64,000 nucleotides of DNA from Caenorhabditis remanei (Eukaryota > Nematoda > Chromadorea > Rhabditida > Rhabditidae). Positions 32,696 to 43,900 of the stretch are shown here, piece by piece (positions within the stretch are counted from its first letter, which is position 1; each line of letters starts with the position of its first letter). Both the position numbers and the translations under genes were made by a program. The stretch is from positions 4,898,001 to 4,962,000 of the forward strand of contig NC_071332.1 in assembly GCF_010183535.1 (NCBI RefSeq), given 5' to 3'. The notes under the pieces are model-generated. The model saw only the letters and a program-made list of their open reading frames with translations, made no database searches and had not been told where the DNA came from.

Positions 32696-33529
32696 AAGGT
32701 CTCAACCTAGATTATCATACTTATCACATACAGACTTCCAAGCTTGCCACTATACCTAATAGTTCATATTTTTCTGGAAGACGAGTTGTAAAGTGATCAA
32801 TTAGATGGTATATGTAGATTCAAACTTTTTAAAGACATATCGAAAATTTAAGAGATTTTAACAACTCTTGGAGAAAGTTACAATCTTTCAAGTATAAATA
32901 CATATATTACTCCGGAAAAGTTGAGATTTTCAGAGAGCTGTATCACAAATGAAGACTAGGATTTGATCAACCGATTTATCAAAAATTCAAAATAATTGTG
33001 CTTTCCAAGATTCCCGCAAATTCAACAACTTTTTTCAAGATCAACAAACTAGTAAATAAGTAAAATACTTCAAGGCAAGTATTCAGTTCTCCTATGAAAA
33101 CCGAACGTATAGCCACTGCATGACGAACTATTCTTTTCGTGCGTGCACACAATTTTTTCCTTTTTCTTCCCCCCTCCATACATACTATTCATTTCTCTTA
33201 TTATCCCCCTCCCCTGCAGACTGAGATGATCTTTGCCGTGTTTCTGTGTATAAGCGCGAGCCCTGGATATCGCCGTAAACCGATATCCTTTGGGGTGTAG
33301 AAGGAAATGGGTAAACAAGAAGAACGTGGACTGTAGTCAGGGGGATGAATAAGATCAGGATGAGGAGAGAGGAGCTGAATGGAGAGGAGCTTGAAAAAAA
33401 CGTTTGGAATTGTTGAGGTTAGGAGTCGAGTGATCTGGTTTAAAACATGGAGTAGAGTGGAGTTGCAGATTCATACGAAAATATCACAACGTTAATTATA
33501 CAGAGTGCTCATGCAGAGTGCTCATTTTA
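32696..33529. other. Intergenic DNA
   Basis: AT-rich with a more GC-balanced pyrimidine-rich patch at 33140-33330. No gene recognised on either strand. Confidence 0.4.
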
Positions 33530-33767
33530 CGAGCTGAAAAATATACCAACATGTAGATCTCGGCGAGTTCTATGTCTGCGACCTACTACGGGATGGATGG
33601 CTATTCCTAAATCTGCCGCGGGTTGAGGGCAAAGTCCCAAAAACTCAAAAATGGTCAAAAAAGCCATCCCAGCCCGCGCCACATTAACGAACAGCCATCC
33701 GGCTCGTATTATGACAGAAACGTAGAACTCGCCGAGATCAACATTTTTGTATATTTTTCGGCTCATA
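33530..33767. repeat. Foldback family R3 copy 1
   Basis: Ends GAGCTGAAAAATATACCAAC and inverse TATATTTTTCGGCTC, followed inward by TAGATCTCGGCGAGTTCTAT and its inverse. Relatives are in sdc-3 introns at 43832 and 47990. Confidence 0.85.
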
Positions 33768-34821
33768 ATAATAAGCTTTAAAAAAGTTACGCTCCGGTCC
33801 GGGTTGCAAGTATTGAGTAATCGGATTCACTTTTTTAGGTTGCTCAGGTGCATGCCCGTCTGCACTTTGGTCCAGAAATTTTCACGTTCACTTTGAAACC
33901 TTTGATATGTACTTGCTTTCAATATACTAACAATTTGTAATGAACAAACAAGCACAACAACCAATGGAATATTCCTCTTTCAGACAAATTGACCGTCTTC
34001 TATTATATATGTAGCTGACAGATGAGACCTCACGGTTGTAACATGAAACCCGTTAATATACTGATTTTTGTTAATTAAGTTTTTGGTTTGAAACGTTCCA
34101 AATGTTTTAATATTTGTTTTTTAACTCAATAGCCAATTTTTTGGTTGAGCACTATAAAATACCTCTCCAGGTAGCTATCCTCGCGTCTTCTGGCCACTTT
34201 TCATCTGTTACTATATCTCTTTTGGGAAAGGTTTTACAGAAAAGTTGTCAATTAGAAAAATGAAGATCAAGGTTTGTTTTACATTGACCACTACATTTCC
34301 AATTGAATTCACAATTAGAAAAATCAAATAGTGTTCTCAAAGTTGACCGATTTTCAACTACCCAGCTGAAAATGTAACGAATGCAAGAATCGAATAAAGT
34401 TTACTAATAACGGAGATGATTTGAGTTTCTTTGTTTCCTGTTAACCAAACCTAATTTTCTTTTTCTGTAGTTGTCCACTTACACCTTCCCAAGCAGGTAT
34501 TGATGTGCACTTTGAGGACCGACTATATTTCTTTTCTGAGAGGTCGTTCAAAAAATTGTCAACTATGAAAATTAAAAAAAACCGATATCTGTTTTATATT
34601 TATCAATAAATTTTATATTGGATAAACTGAACAAATCACAATTGAGAACACTCAAAGTTTGTCGTTTTTCATGTATCGAGTCTCCACAACCGATCGTTCC
34701 CACATCACTCAAACCTTGGGAAACTAAAAAATTAACTTAAAAATAACAAGATTAAGCATCAATTATCCATTTCAACTCTCCACAACTTATTAACCATTAA
34801 AACTCAATCGCTTTCAATTCA
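33768..34821. other. Intergenic DNA with family B fragments
   Basis: Contains several GAAAAGTTGTCAATTAGAAA-type fragments (34240, 34550) and no convincing ORF. Confidence 0.4.
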
Positions 34822-34896
34822 AAGTCCGCAATGTACCAGTTCAATGACACCGAATTTGACACGCCGTTGCGGACTTTGACACCCCGCTGCGGACTA
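34822..34896 (+). ncRNA. Hairpin family H copy 1, with duplicated 3' half
   Basis: AAGTCCGCAA (34822-34831) pairs perfectly with TTGCGGACTT (34867-34876). The loop holds ACCGAATTTGACACG. The 3' half TTTGACAC(C/G)CCG(C/T)TGCGGAC is repeated at once at 34875-34894. Candidate structured RNA or hairpin element; transcription is not shown. Confidence 0.45.
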
Positions 34897-36022
34897 GTCT
34901 ACGTTATGAGTTCAGTTGTATTTTTAAGTCAAATTTTGAGGAATATATTGTTATTTTGATGAAAATAGGGTAAATTAACATTTAAAATAAAGAAAATAAC
35001 AGTCAGATCACAAGTGAAAAGTCAAGATCATGGGTTTTCAGATGGAAATTGTATGAGATTTCAATTTGAAGTATAGGACGTAAAAATCTTTTTTTTCAAG
35101 TTTTTTGTTGAAATTGCAAAGATTCTATCGGAATATCATCTTAAAATCAGTTTTCAGCCCAAATTTAAATTCATTAGTGTTACTAAATGTCATAAGTTCT
35201 GAGTGTTTCCATCAAGAATTTCAGTCTAGAACCTTTTCAGTCTGGAGTCTGGAATTCAATGCATCCTTTTTCTACCTGATCAATTATCTGAAAGTCTTTT
35301 CATATTCATTTTCAATATACTCATCCTCAATTCAGTTCTGAATTTCAGCAGCTAAAACCAACTCTTGAACCTTCTCCACTATTTCGTAATCCTTCCCCAT
35401 CTTGCACATCTGAAACACACTCTCTCTCTCTTCTTCTCTATCAACCTGTCTGAAACGAATCAACATGTATATCCATGGCAACAAGGAACCCTCGTCACGT
35501 TTGTCTCAAGACATCGGCTCTCGCCCATCCAACCGGCTAACTCCACCCCCACACACAAGCGGTTATTGGTCCGTGAGGCCACGTAAGATCTCACGTCTTC
35601 GTCCATTACCCACGGACTACGTCGGGCCGTGTTTGCAGATTTTGGGAGGCGCGTGGATGTTTACTTGTTTTTGATTCTTGGCGGGTTTCTAGAAGAATTT
35701 TAGACTATAGGAGTTCTTCTATTTCCAAAATTTTCACTGATTTTTGTAATTTTGAAAGTAATTTAGGTTAAAAACTGAACTGAATTCCTCCTGTTTTTCC
35801 AGAATTTTCGTGTTCCATCGGTGTCTGTAAATCTCAAGTTATCACCGATTTTAACCATGGAGTAACATTTTTTTGAAAGCTTGTTTCTTTCACATGGATT
35901 AGTTCACAACTTCTGTATCTTAGCCTATCAACATCTGAATCCTCGTTGCTCTCACTTCATTCCTCACCTTATCCTCCGAGAATCCTCCACCTCGGATCAT
36001 CTTTCCCGCCCATTCAAAACCC

Positions 36023-36084
36023 AAGTCCGCAAATACACCATCTACAAAAATGAAACGTCACAATTGACAAGCCGTTGCGGAGTC
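36023..36084 (+). ncRNA. Hairpin family H copy 2
   Basis: AAGTCCGCAA and facing TTGCGGA with a diverged loop (ACAAAAATGAAACGTCACAA). Homology with copy 4 continues downstream (GGTAATACGTGATGGTCCG against GGGGTAATGGTCCG). Confidence 0.4.
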
Positions 36085-36838
36085 GTTTACCGTATACCTC
36101 AGGTAATACGTGATGGTCCGCCCGTGTTTCACGTCGTCGGCCGCTCTCTTCAGCTAGCCAGTACGTGCGGTGTTTGCAGATGTTACATGGTTGCTGGTAG
36201 CACTTGTCTGTCTCTAACACTTGTTGGACACTTTGTATTATCGGTTCACGAACTCGTGCCGGGGGATGTTAAAGGCGCATACAATTGGGAATTTTGCGGA
36301 TTGGTTTTGTAGTTGAAAAAGATCAAATGTTGTATTTTTGAGTTTGACAGATCTGAAAAGAACTGCAAATCCGGTTTTCCGCTTCGAGACTATTTCGTAC
36401 AAAGTAAATGCTCACCCCATGGCAAATGTTCGAGAACCGATAAAAGTAAAGTTATCCCTGCTATCAAATTGATCCCTTGAGGTATTTACATATCCATATC
36501 TTTTCAGGTTCTCAAAAATGTTCCTGATTCATTAGAATCCGGGGTTAATTCCAGTTTTAACGTATTCAGAAACCCCGAAATCCCAAAATATCACTGGTTT
36601 TACTTATCGAATTCCTTTCTATTCACCTCCGAAGTTTCATCTCATATCCTTTTCCACCTGAATCCAATTAAATCACTCATCCTAATCTTAAAATTCACAA
36701 CTCAATTTTCGATAGAAAACGCTTCTCCTCCCCCACATTCTCTCCTCTTGACACCCCGCTTCCAATCAATATTTCCCACACTACTTTATCTGATTCATAA
36801 GTCCATAGAACACACTTCTCGAACCTTCCCTCCCCTTA

Positions 36839-36892
36839 GGTCCGCAATGCACCGTCTGAGGGAACACCGAATTTGACACGCCGTTGCGGACC
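36839..36892 (+). ncRNA. Hairpin family H copy 3
   Basis: GGTCCGCAA (36839-36847) pairs with TTGCGGACC (36884-36892). Compared with copy 1, an A-T pair became G-C on both arms. The loop has GAACACCGAATTTGACACGC. Confidence 0.45.
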
Positions 36893-37366
36893 GGTCTCCT
36901 GTTTGGATTGAGCATTTCTTGTCTCAGTTTTTGAACTTTTCGTTTCGGATTTGTTGGGAATTAGTGGATTTTTCTCCACTGATCTGGATAATTGGAGTTG
37001 TGGTTTTACAATTAGTTGGTTAGGAATTGAATCAAGTAATGGTCTAAATTAGAGCATTTTAAGATTGGGTCTTGGACTTTGTTTATTCATGAATGTGCAC
37101 CAAATAAGTGAAATCTTACATTTTGATTCTTCTGATCAGTTCTAGGTTTTCATTACTCCGAATATTCTAATCAATTATTATTTTTTTTCAATTTCGAATC
37201 ATAGTATTTACGATTTCTCAAATCCTTCTTGAATACGACGACAATCTCTGAATTCCATCTGAATCCTTCAAAACTCTGACCACATTCTTCACTCTCTGCT
37301 CCAATTATTCTACTTCTTCCCAAGTCTTCCTCCCTCTCCCCTCGTCCCTCCTCCAATCCAAATATC

Positions 37367-37429
37367 AAGTCCGCAATACCCCATCTTCTACAAAAATGAA
37401 ACATCATAATTGACACGCCGCTGCGGAAT
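37367..37429 (+). ncRNA. Hairpin family H copy 4
   Basis: AAGTCCGCAA faces CTGCGGAAT; loop as in copy 2 (ACAAAAATGAAACATCATAA). Stem of six pairs remains (TCCGCA with TGCGGA). Confidence 0.4.
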
Positions 37430-37896
37430 CGCTTACGGTATACCGCGAAGAGGGGTAATGGTCCGTCTAACGGCATCTGCCGTTCTCTTGACAACCCCAT
37501 CTAGTCCCACCCCTCTGTCTCCATTGGTCCTATGCAAGATCTGATGAACACGTTGAGAGTGGTCATTGGAGAGCGAGAGAGAGGTGTTCACGTGTTTGCT
37601 CTAGTGACACTTGACTATTAAAACTATTAATATTGTTTTTTATTGTTTCTACTGATAGGTTATCGTGGATCCTACTGATTTTCAGGTCTGTCAGAATATT
37701 CCTGAAATTCTTAAAGTTCAGGTCGAACAGTTCTGAATCTCAGATTTTTGAACATATCTGAAATTGAAGTGATTTCAAATGTCTCCATGAGATTCTGGAG
37801 TTGGAAACTTCAAATTTTTATCATATTTTTCATGATTCCATTCTTTTTCCTCTCAAATACCTTCCCGTTTTTTCTCTGATTCATGAGCGAACCTCA

Positions 37897-37950
37897 GCTC
37901 CGTAGTGCACCGTCCGAAGAAACACCGAATTTGACACGCCATTGCGGACC
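37897..37950 (+). ncRNA. Hairpin family H copy 5
   Basis: GCTCCGTAGTG faces CATTGCGGACC; two stem positions became G-U-type wobbles, so pairing is kept as RNA. Loop GAAACACCGAATTTGACACG. Confidence 0.4.
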
Positions 37951-38214
37951 AGTCTCATACTCCGTTCTACCTCAATTTTTGAGTTCTTTGGAATTTGTCC
38001 CGTGATTCATTCAATTGGTTGAGTTGATTCGAATTGCACTTCTGATATCAGTTAATCATGATTTGATCCAGACTCAAGTTTAAACCGAAGCTGGCAAGTG
38101 TAATATTTTATTGCGATTTCCCTTATTTTCAATTGATCATGTTGCTTTCTAATTCCTATCTCAATTCTCGCATTTTTGGCCTTCCACCAAGATATTGAAC
38201 GACCTTGAGCCAAG

Positions 38215-38506
38215 CTATCTCTCCGTCTCGAAAGTGAACACACAACCAAAAGAAACTGTCCTATCCTTCTTCGTTCTCGATGGATCAACCGTTCGTTTGC
38301 CACGTAAGATTTCATGAAGACGTGGAGAGAGGGTATGTGTGCATTGGAAGGCCACATACACTGACTGAGGCCATCTTCTAGTCTTCCCACATACAACTGG
38401 ATGACGGTCACGTACAGTGCAACAATCTCCCGCTATTTGTGTCCTTCTTGGATTTTTTAGGGACTCATGCTTTCCAGGGGACCAGTCAACTTGTTCTCTG
38501 AGTAAA
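38215..38506 (-). CDS. Possible orphan exon, weak
   Basis: After a good acceptor (TTTTTACTCAG, minus strand) an open frame of about 95 codons begins EQVDWSPGKHESLKNP and contains GDCCTVRDRHPVVCGKTRR and VAFQC, with four regularly spaced cysteines. Upstream and downstream exons were not found and the family is not recognised. It may be a fragment of a small secreted protein gene or chance. Confidence 0.25.
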
Positions 38507-39209
38507 AAGAAAAGCAAAAAGTAATCTTACCGTGAAACCTGTGATAGAGGCGCACCCGTTAGCAAGACATTGGAGCATCATAACTCGGATATCTTCAAAG
38601 ATTTGAAAGTTGCTTCAACTGAAGAAATCTTTTATGAATATTAATCTCTATTTTGTCAGTTGAAAGCTTTTTGATATTTGCTTTCGGAACCGTGATATAC
38701 CGCTGCGAATAGGGTGTGCGTCTATTACAGGTTTTACGGTATGTAAATACAACGTGATATTGAATTCCTTCCCCAGCAGCAATATACCTAATCATCATCC
38801 CTAGAACCATATTAATACGTCCATTGAATATGAAGTCTTCTGTTGTACATAATCTACCCAAACAGTTGTACACATTTTGTTGGCCAACTGCTCTGTCACT
38901 GTTCTTAAGATGACACGACTTGTTGACTATTCATTGTAAATCTTCTCCAGGCATCAGTCTTCTTCCCTGAACACTCATCCATGTTTTCTCAGGACACTTT
39001 TATGAAATGAACAAGTCATATTTCACTTGATTGAAATTCAAAAGTAATGCTAAAATCTTTTTTGGAATTCATCATAGTAAAACCGAATATTATCCTTCTT
39101 TTTTTCAATTCAGATGCTTGTCTATCTTATAATAATTCAATGCACACATCCACTCAATTAGTACTCCCAATTGCTTCTAACCATTCCCCTTGTCCTTCTC
39201 TTAACTCGA

Positions 39210-39262
39210 AGTCCGCAATGCCCCTGTTCAATGACACCGAATTTGACACTCGGTTGCGGACT
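39210..39262 (+). ncRNA. Hairpin family H copy 6
   Basis: AGTCCGCAA (39210-39218) pairs with TTGCGGACT (39254-39262); loop CAATGACACCGAATTTGACA nearly identical to copy 1. Followed by AGTCT, as in copies 1, 3 and 5. Confidence 0.45.
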
Positions 39263-40900
39263 AGTCTAACTATCTCTTTATCATCTATTTATAGTCTCAT
39301 TTTGTTGTTATTTTGAAGGAATTTAGACACTAAAACTTTAAAACTTTAAGAATATATCCTTGAAGTACGGATGAATAGGCTGAATTGAGTTTTATGACAG
39401 GGCTTTGTCAAAGATTACGAAATTCATTGTTAGTTTTGACATCAGTTTTTTGTGTAAGCATATAGATGAATCACAATGAAATAAACTTAGAAAAACTAGA
39501 AAATTAAGCTTTACAGGTAAGTTTTCTAAAACTGAAAACTGGTAGGCGAGTAAAAAGTTAGATATCGATGTTTCAACAAAAAATATCAGAATTTGAGGTA
39601 TCATCTTATTGATTTGCTTCTTTAACAAAGATTACGAAATAAGTTTTTTCCTGAAAATAAGTTTTATAGTTATGTTTTTTGCTTTGAAATATGTAAATTT
39701 GAATGAAATCACATTCGAAAACATACAAAAGCCTTAAAATCACAGATTTATTCGAGAAATCGGAAAATTTTCAGTTTTCTTTGAATTTTACAAGTTTTTC
39801 TAAAAATTCACAATCACGAAATCACATTCTATCCTATCTAATTTCTTGTTTGTTCTTTTCCTTATTGCCAGTCCCCTCTATGCATCCAAACAATATAAGA
39901 ATGGACCACCAATCTACCAATTACATAACGAATTCTCTTGTACTCTCCAATTTCCCTCACTCCTCAGGATCATTTAATAATTTCAATTTCAATCCACTTT
40001 TATATTCCCAAAATTCTTTCTTTGCTACGTAAACCATCGCGTGCTGGTGCACCCGAGACGCACTTTTCCCCCAATGTCTGCATTTCTGAGTTTCCAATTT
40101 CTCTATACTCTCTTCTCGCTATGGCGCCCTATTTCTCTTCTTTGTTGTCTCTTGAATTCGCAACACTTTTTGTGAGTAATTAATGATATTTTTTTAATTT
40201 TCAGTGAAAGAAAGAGTCGATTGATGAGAGTTTGCTTCACACGGGATTCCCGTATCCCATATCTCATTTAATCAAAGATCAGAAGTTATTCAAACAACAG
40301 TTAATCGAAAAGTGAGTGACAATTGAAGTTATAAGACAAAAGTATGTGCTGAAATAGAAATTAGTGGAAGTCATAGAAGTGTCATATAGTTTTTTTGTAA
40401 GATTTAAGACGTTCCCGTTGATGAGAAACACCAAATAGTAAGCAATCCTTATTTTGGAGTTATTGAACCTAATTTGATGAAATAAGGCAATTCTTATTCT
40501 TACAGAATTCATATTTGGAATATAGTTTATAAGAAGCTGGAATTCCTTGAAGTGAGTGCTATCCTTAATGAGAAGAATTTTCATCACATTTAGCGCTAAT
40601 TACTATGTCAAAAAGCTGTTTTGAAAAGTAGCATATTGTCAGGAAGATCATAAGGCCATACTGAACCAAAAAAGATAGATTTTTAGTTTACAAGTATATT
40701 AGTCCTGAAGTGATGCCATGTTCATTGAAATTTTCAAGCCATAAGGTTTGGTCCAGGAAGGAAAATGTTTGGAAATTGATCCAGAACTCTGTTAGGTTTA
40801 GAAACTCTATCATCTTTGTTTAACAACTTTCTAATGTTATTAAAAAACTTGTTTCGTAGCGAACTTCCACTTCTATCATTAGTTTTCACTTATTTCAGGA
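39263..40900. other. Intergenic DNA upstream of sdc-3
   Basis: AT-rich DNA with short ORFs only. It ends at an acceptor (TTATTTCAG at 40891-40899) two bases before the sdc-3 ATG, so the region should include the promoter and perhaps an outron. Confidence 0.4.
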
Positions 40901-43900
40901 ATGTCGGACGACTTATTCCCAAGAAGACGTCCTCTCAGCCCACTTGATGGGTATGAGGATGAGGAAATCGATGGAAAGATAACGAGAGAAAAATACCTAG
41001 CATACAAAGCGAAACTCAATGAGGAGGCTCAAAGAAAAATTGAAAAAGCTTATCTCGATTGGGATCTTCCCCGTAAAAACGATCCACGTACTCCGGAACC
41101 TCGTTGGGAGATGACGGAAGAAGAAGAGTTACACTGGAGAAGTTTGCAGAGAGATTTCATCAATGATGAAAAATACGCGGGCTTTGCAGTCACAAACGAC
41201 CCCGTTCCAGAAAAGGAAGTGGATCCCAAAAATCTACCAAGGAGATATAGACAACCACTGATTTTCTTATCTAATGCGCAAGTTGATAAGCACACGGAGG
41301 AAGAGGAGCGGATTACTCAAATGATAAGAGTAGAGGATACCGCTGGGATCAATAGATCATTTCGTCGCATGTACAAGAAAGGAAATGTTAGACCGCGGAA
41401 TGCTTCTGAAAGACGAAGAGGTCATGATGAAGCATTCTATGATGAGATTTCACAAGATGTTTTGTCGGATGAACCACCGAAAAAGATCAAGAAAACCCCA
41501 CATGTACCAACAAAAGGTATAGAAAAAGAATGGATCCCGTCAAATAGTGCTCGTTTTGAAAAAGCATATAGTGAAAGATCCAAAAAAAGATCCGAAAGAA
41601 GGAGCAGGAAGGCAAAATCTGGATCCAATGTCTCTCAGAAGTCTTCTTCAGCGACTACTGGAGTCCTGGAAAAACCGAAAAAGAAGGAGGTGCGAATTCC
41701 ACGAGAGCCTGGTGAGTTGTGTTTTGAATTGTTAAAATTATCATCTAAAAGTATTCAAGAAAAGCACAGTCAAAAGTATATTAAGTTTTGTCTTTTTCAG
41801 GTGAACATGCCTAACTTTGAGATGGTGTCAAGGTATCATTGATTGTCCCATCATGTAGATTTTTAATGAATCATATAGATTAGACATAGAGCTTCATTTT
41901 TAAAGTTGACAACTTTTGTACACAGGCGTTCCTTTGAGAGTTATAGTAATTTTAAGTAGACAGCTCAAAAATCGCACTATTTTGTACTGAAATGGGTCGA
42001 TTCTCTAGGGAATTCCTGTTCAAAAAAGTTGTCAACTACAAAAATAGAGTTCTACTCTTGATCTGTTTGATCCCATAAAAACCTATTTTGTGGGACAGTT
42101 AGTTTTACTTTGCCACACTCTCAAAGTTGGGCATTTTCAACTGAAAAAGCAAAACATGGTATATTTTTGGCCGGTACTGTAGGTACCAAACTGTTGAGAA
42201 CTTTGGTAGCTTTCCCTGTCCAGGCGCGCGAACTGATCGCATGTTGTGTGTGTTTCTCTTCTCACCCGCATGGCTTTACCCTATTACAAAATTTAGCGAA
42301 TTTTCTATCCAGCTTTTTGTTTTTTCCTTGTTTTTTTGTCCGTTTTTCTTTTCGTTCACTCAAACAATGTTGTTACAGACCCAACTCCACGGGAGACCAA
42401 CAAACGGATCCGTGATTGGCTCCAAACAGTTGAGAAGCCGGGTCCTGAACAAAGCAGAGAACGGATTGACTATAAACTGTTCCACAGAATTCCGTTGACC
42501 CCTACGGAACGTGTGCAGCATCTGTGCTTCCACCATCCAAAGGATGTGATGTTGACTGAGGAGGAACTAGAGAAAGGAGAGTATTTCTACAATTTGAATC
42601 GAGTCAAAGAGATGAGAAAGATTCCAAACGTTGAGGTGGAAGTTATGTCAGAAGAGCCTGATGATGACATGATCGTTGAAAGCGTCAGGATGTCGGATGT
42701 GGATTTGGAGAAGGTTGTGAAGAATCCCCCAATGGAATTCTCTGAAATTGGTGAAAATAAGGATGGCTCCGAGCCAATTGATTATGAGGAGCAGTACTTA
42801 TTATATCAGAAACAACGCCGTAAATCATCGAGACCCCATCGCAGTATTGAAGAGATTCAACGTAACCTGCTAAAAATCAAAAAAATGGAACAAGAAGTCA
42901 CAACACACCTACTTGAACAATGGTTCGATTGGCAAGAATCCAAAAAAGGAAGACCAACAAAAGATGAAATTCTTGAGGAAGAGTATGACCTCTACCTTCA
43001 GATGCATTGTGAAGAATTTGACACACAGCCAATGAATTATAAAGACTATGAAAAATTTTTTGATGAGCAAGTGGAAAAGGAACGCAGTCGACATCCGAAG
43101 GGAATGACATGGCAAGAAGCGGAGGATGATGAGGATAACAACGCTTTCTTTGAATTCAAAAACAAGTATGATGAACATTTTGCTGCGCAGAAACGGAAGT
43201 GGGAGAACGCACTGCACAGAGCAAAAGAAAGGATTCGAATTCCACTGGTGAAGGCTGAAATGGAAATTGTAGAAGACGAACTCATTGCGACTGCTCATCA
43301 ATTGAATGAGGACAAATGGAATGGAGATGGAGATTCGGAAGAGTGGGATCAAAGATATCTGAAATATATCTACGGTAGTGATGAGCTCATTGAGCGGACA
43401 CCATCCATGGATCCACCGTTAAAAGAAACGTTCAAGGAGAAGGTGTTGCGGATTGCAGAAAGAAGAATGTTGCAAAGGAAATTTGAGGTTCATTGTGGAG
43501 AATGGTTGAGGGTGTTCACAGAACAGAAAGAAGAACAAGAAAGAAGGGACGCAGAATATAAGAGACAAAGAAAAGAGTCTGGAGAAAAGGAACCTGAAAT
43601 CCGTGATCCTGACGAAGAGGCCTACGAAGCACTGACAGAAGAAGATAAAAGTGAGTTGGGATTGTGTTCTTCTGATGATGTCATTGTATTGGCTTGTGGT
43701 ATTATTGTAGCTGATCGTGACGGCTACTTGAAAATTCGGGAACCTTCTGTTTCAACAATTTCTGAACTGACACATGTTCTTCATAATTGCAAACCGAGTC
43801 GGCGCGTTGCTCGCTTCAAACTCAATATTATGGCCTGAAAAATATACAAAAATGTAGATCTCGGCGAATTCTATGTCTGTGACCTTCAATGTGCTACGGG

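Noticed and set aside
35881..36312. 143-codon plus-strand ORF
   Set aside because: Overlaps hairpin copy 2, has no recognisable domain and no splice or start context; probably chance in a GC-balanced patch.
38595..38873. 92-codon minus-strand ORF
   Set aside because: Its sequence contains family B-like GATATCCGAGTTATGA material and lacks conserved motifs; could not be joined with confidence to the ORF at 38215.
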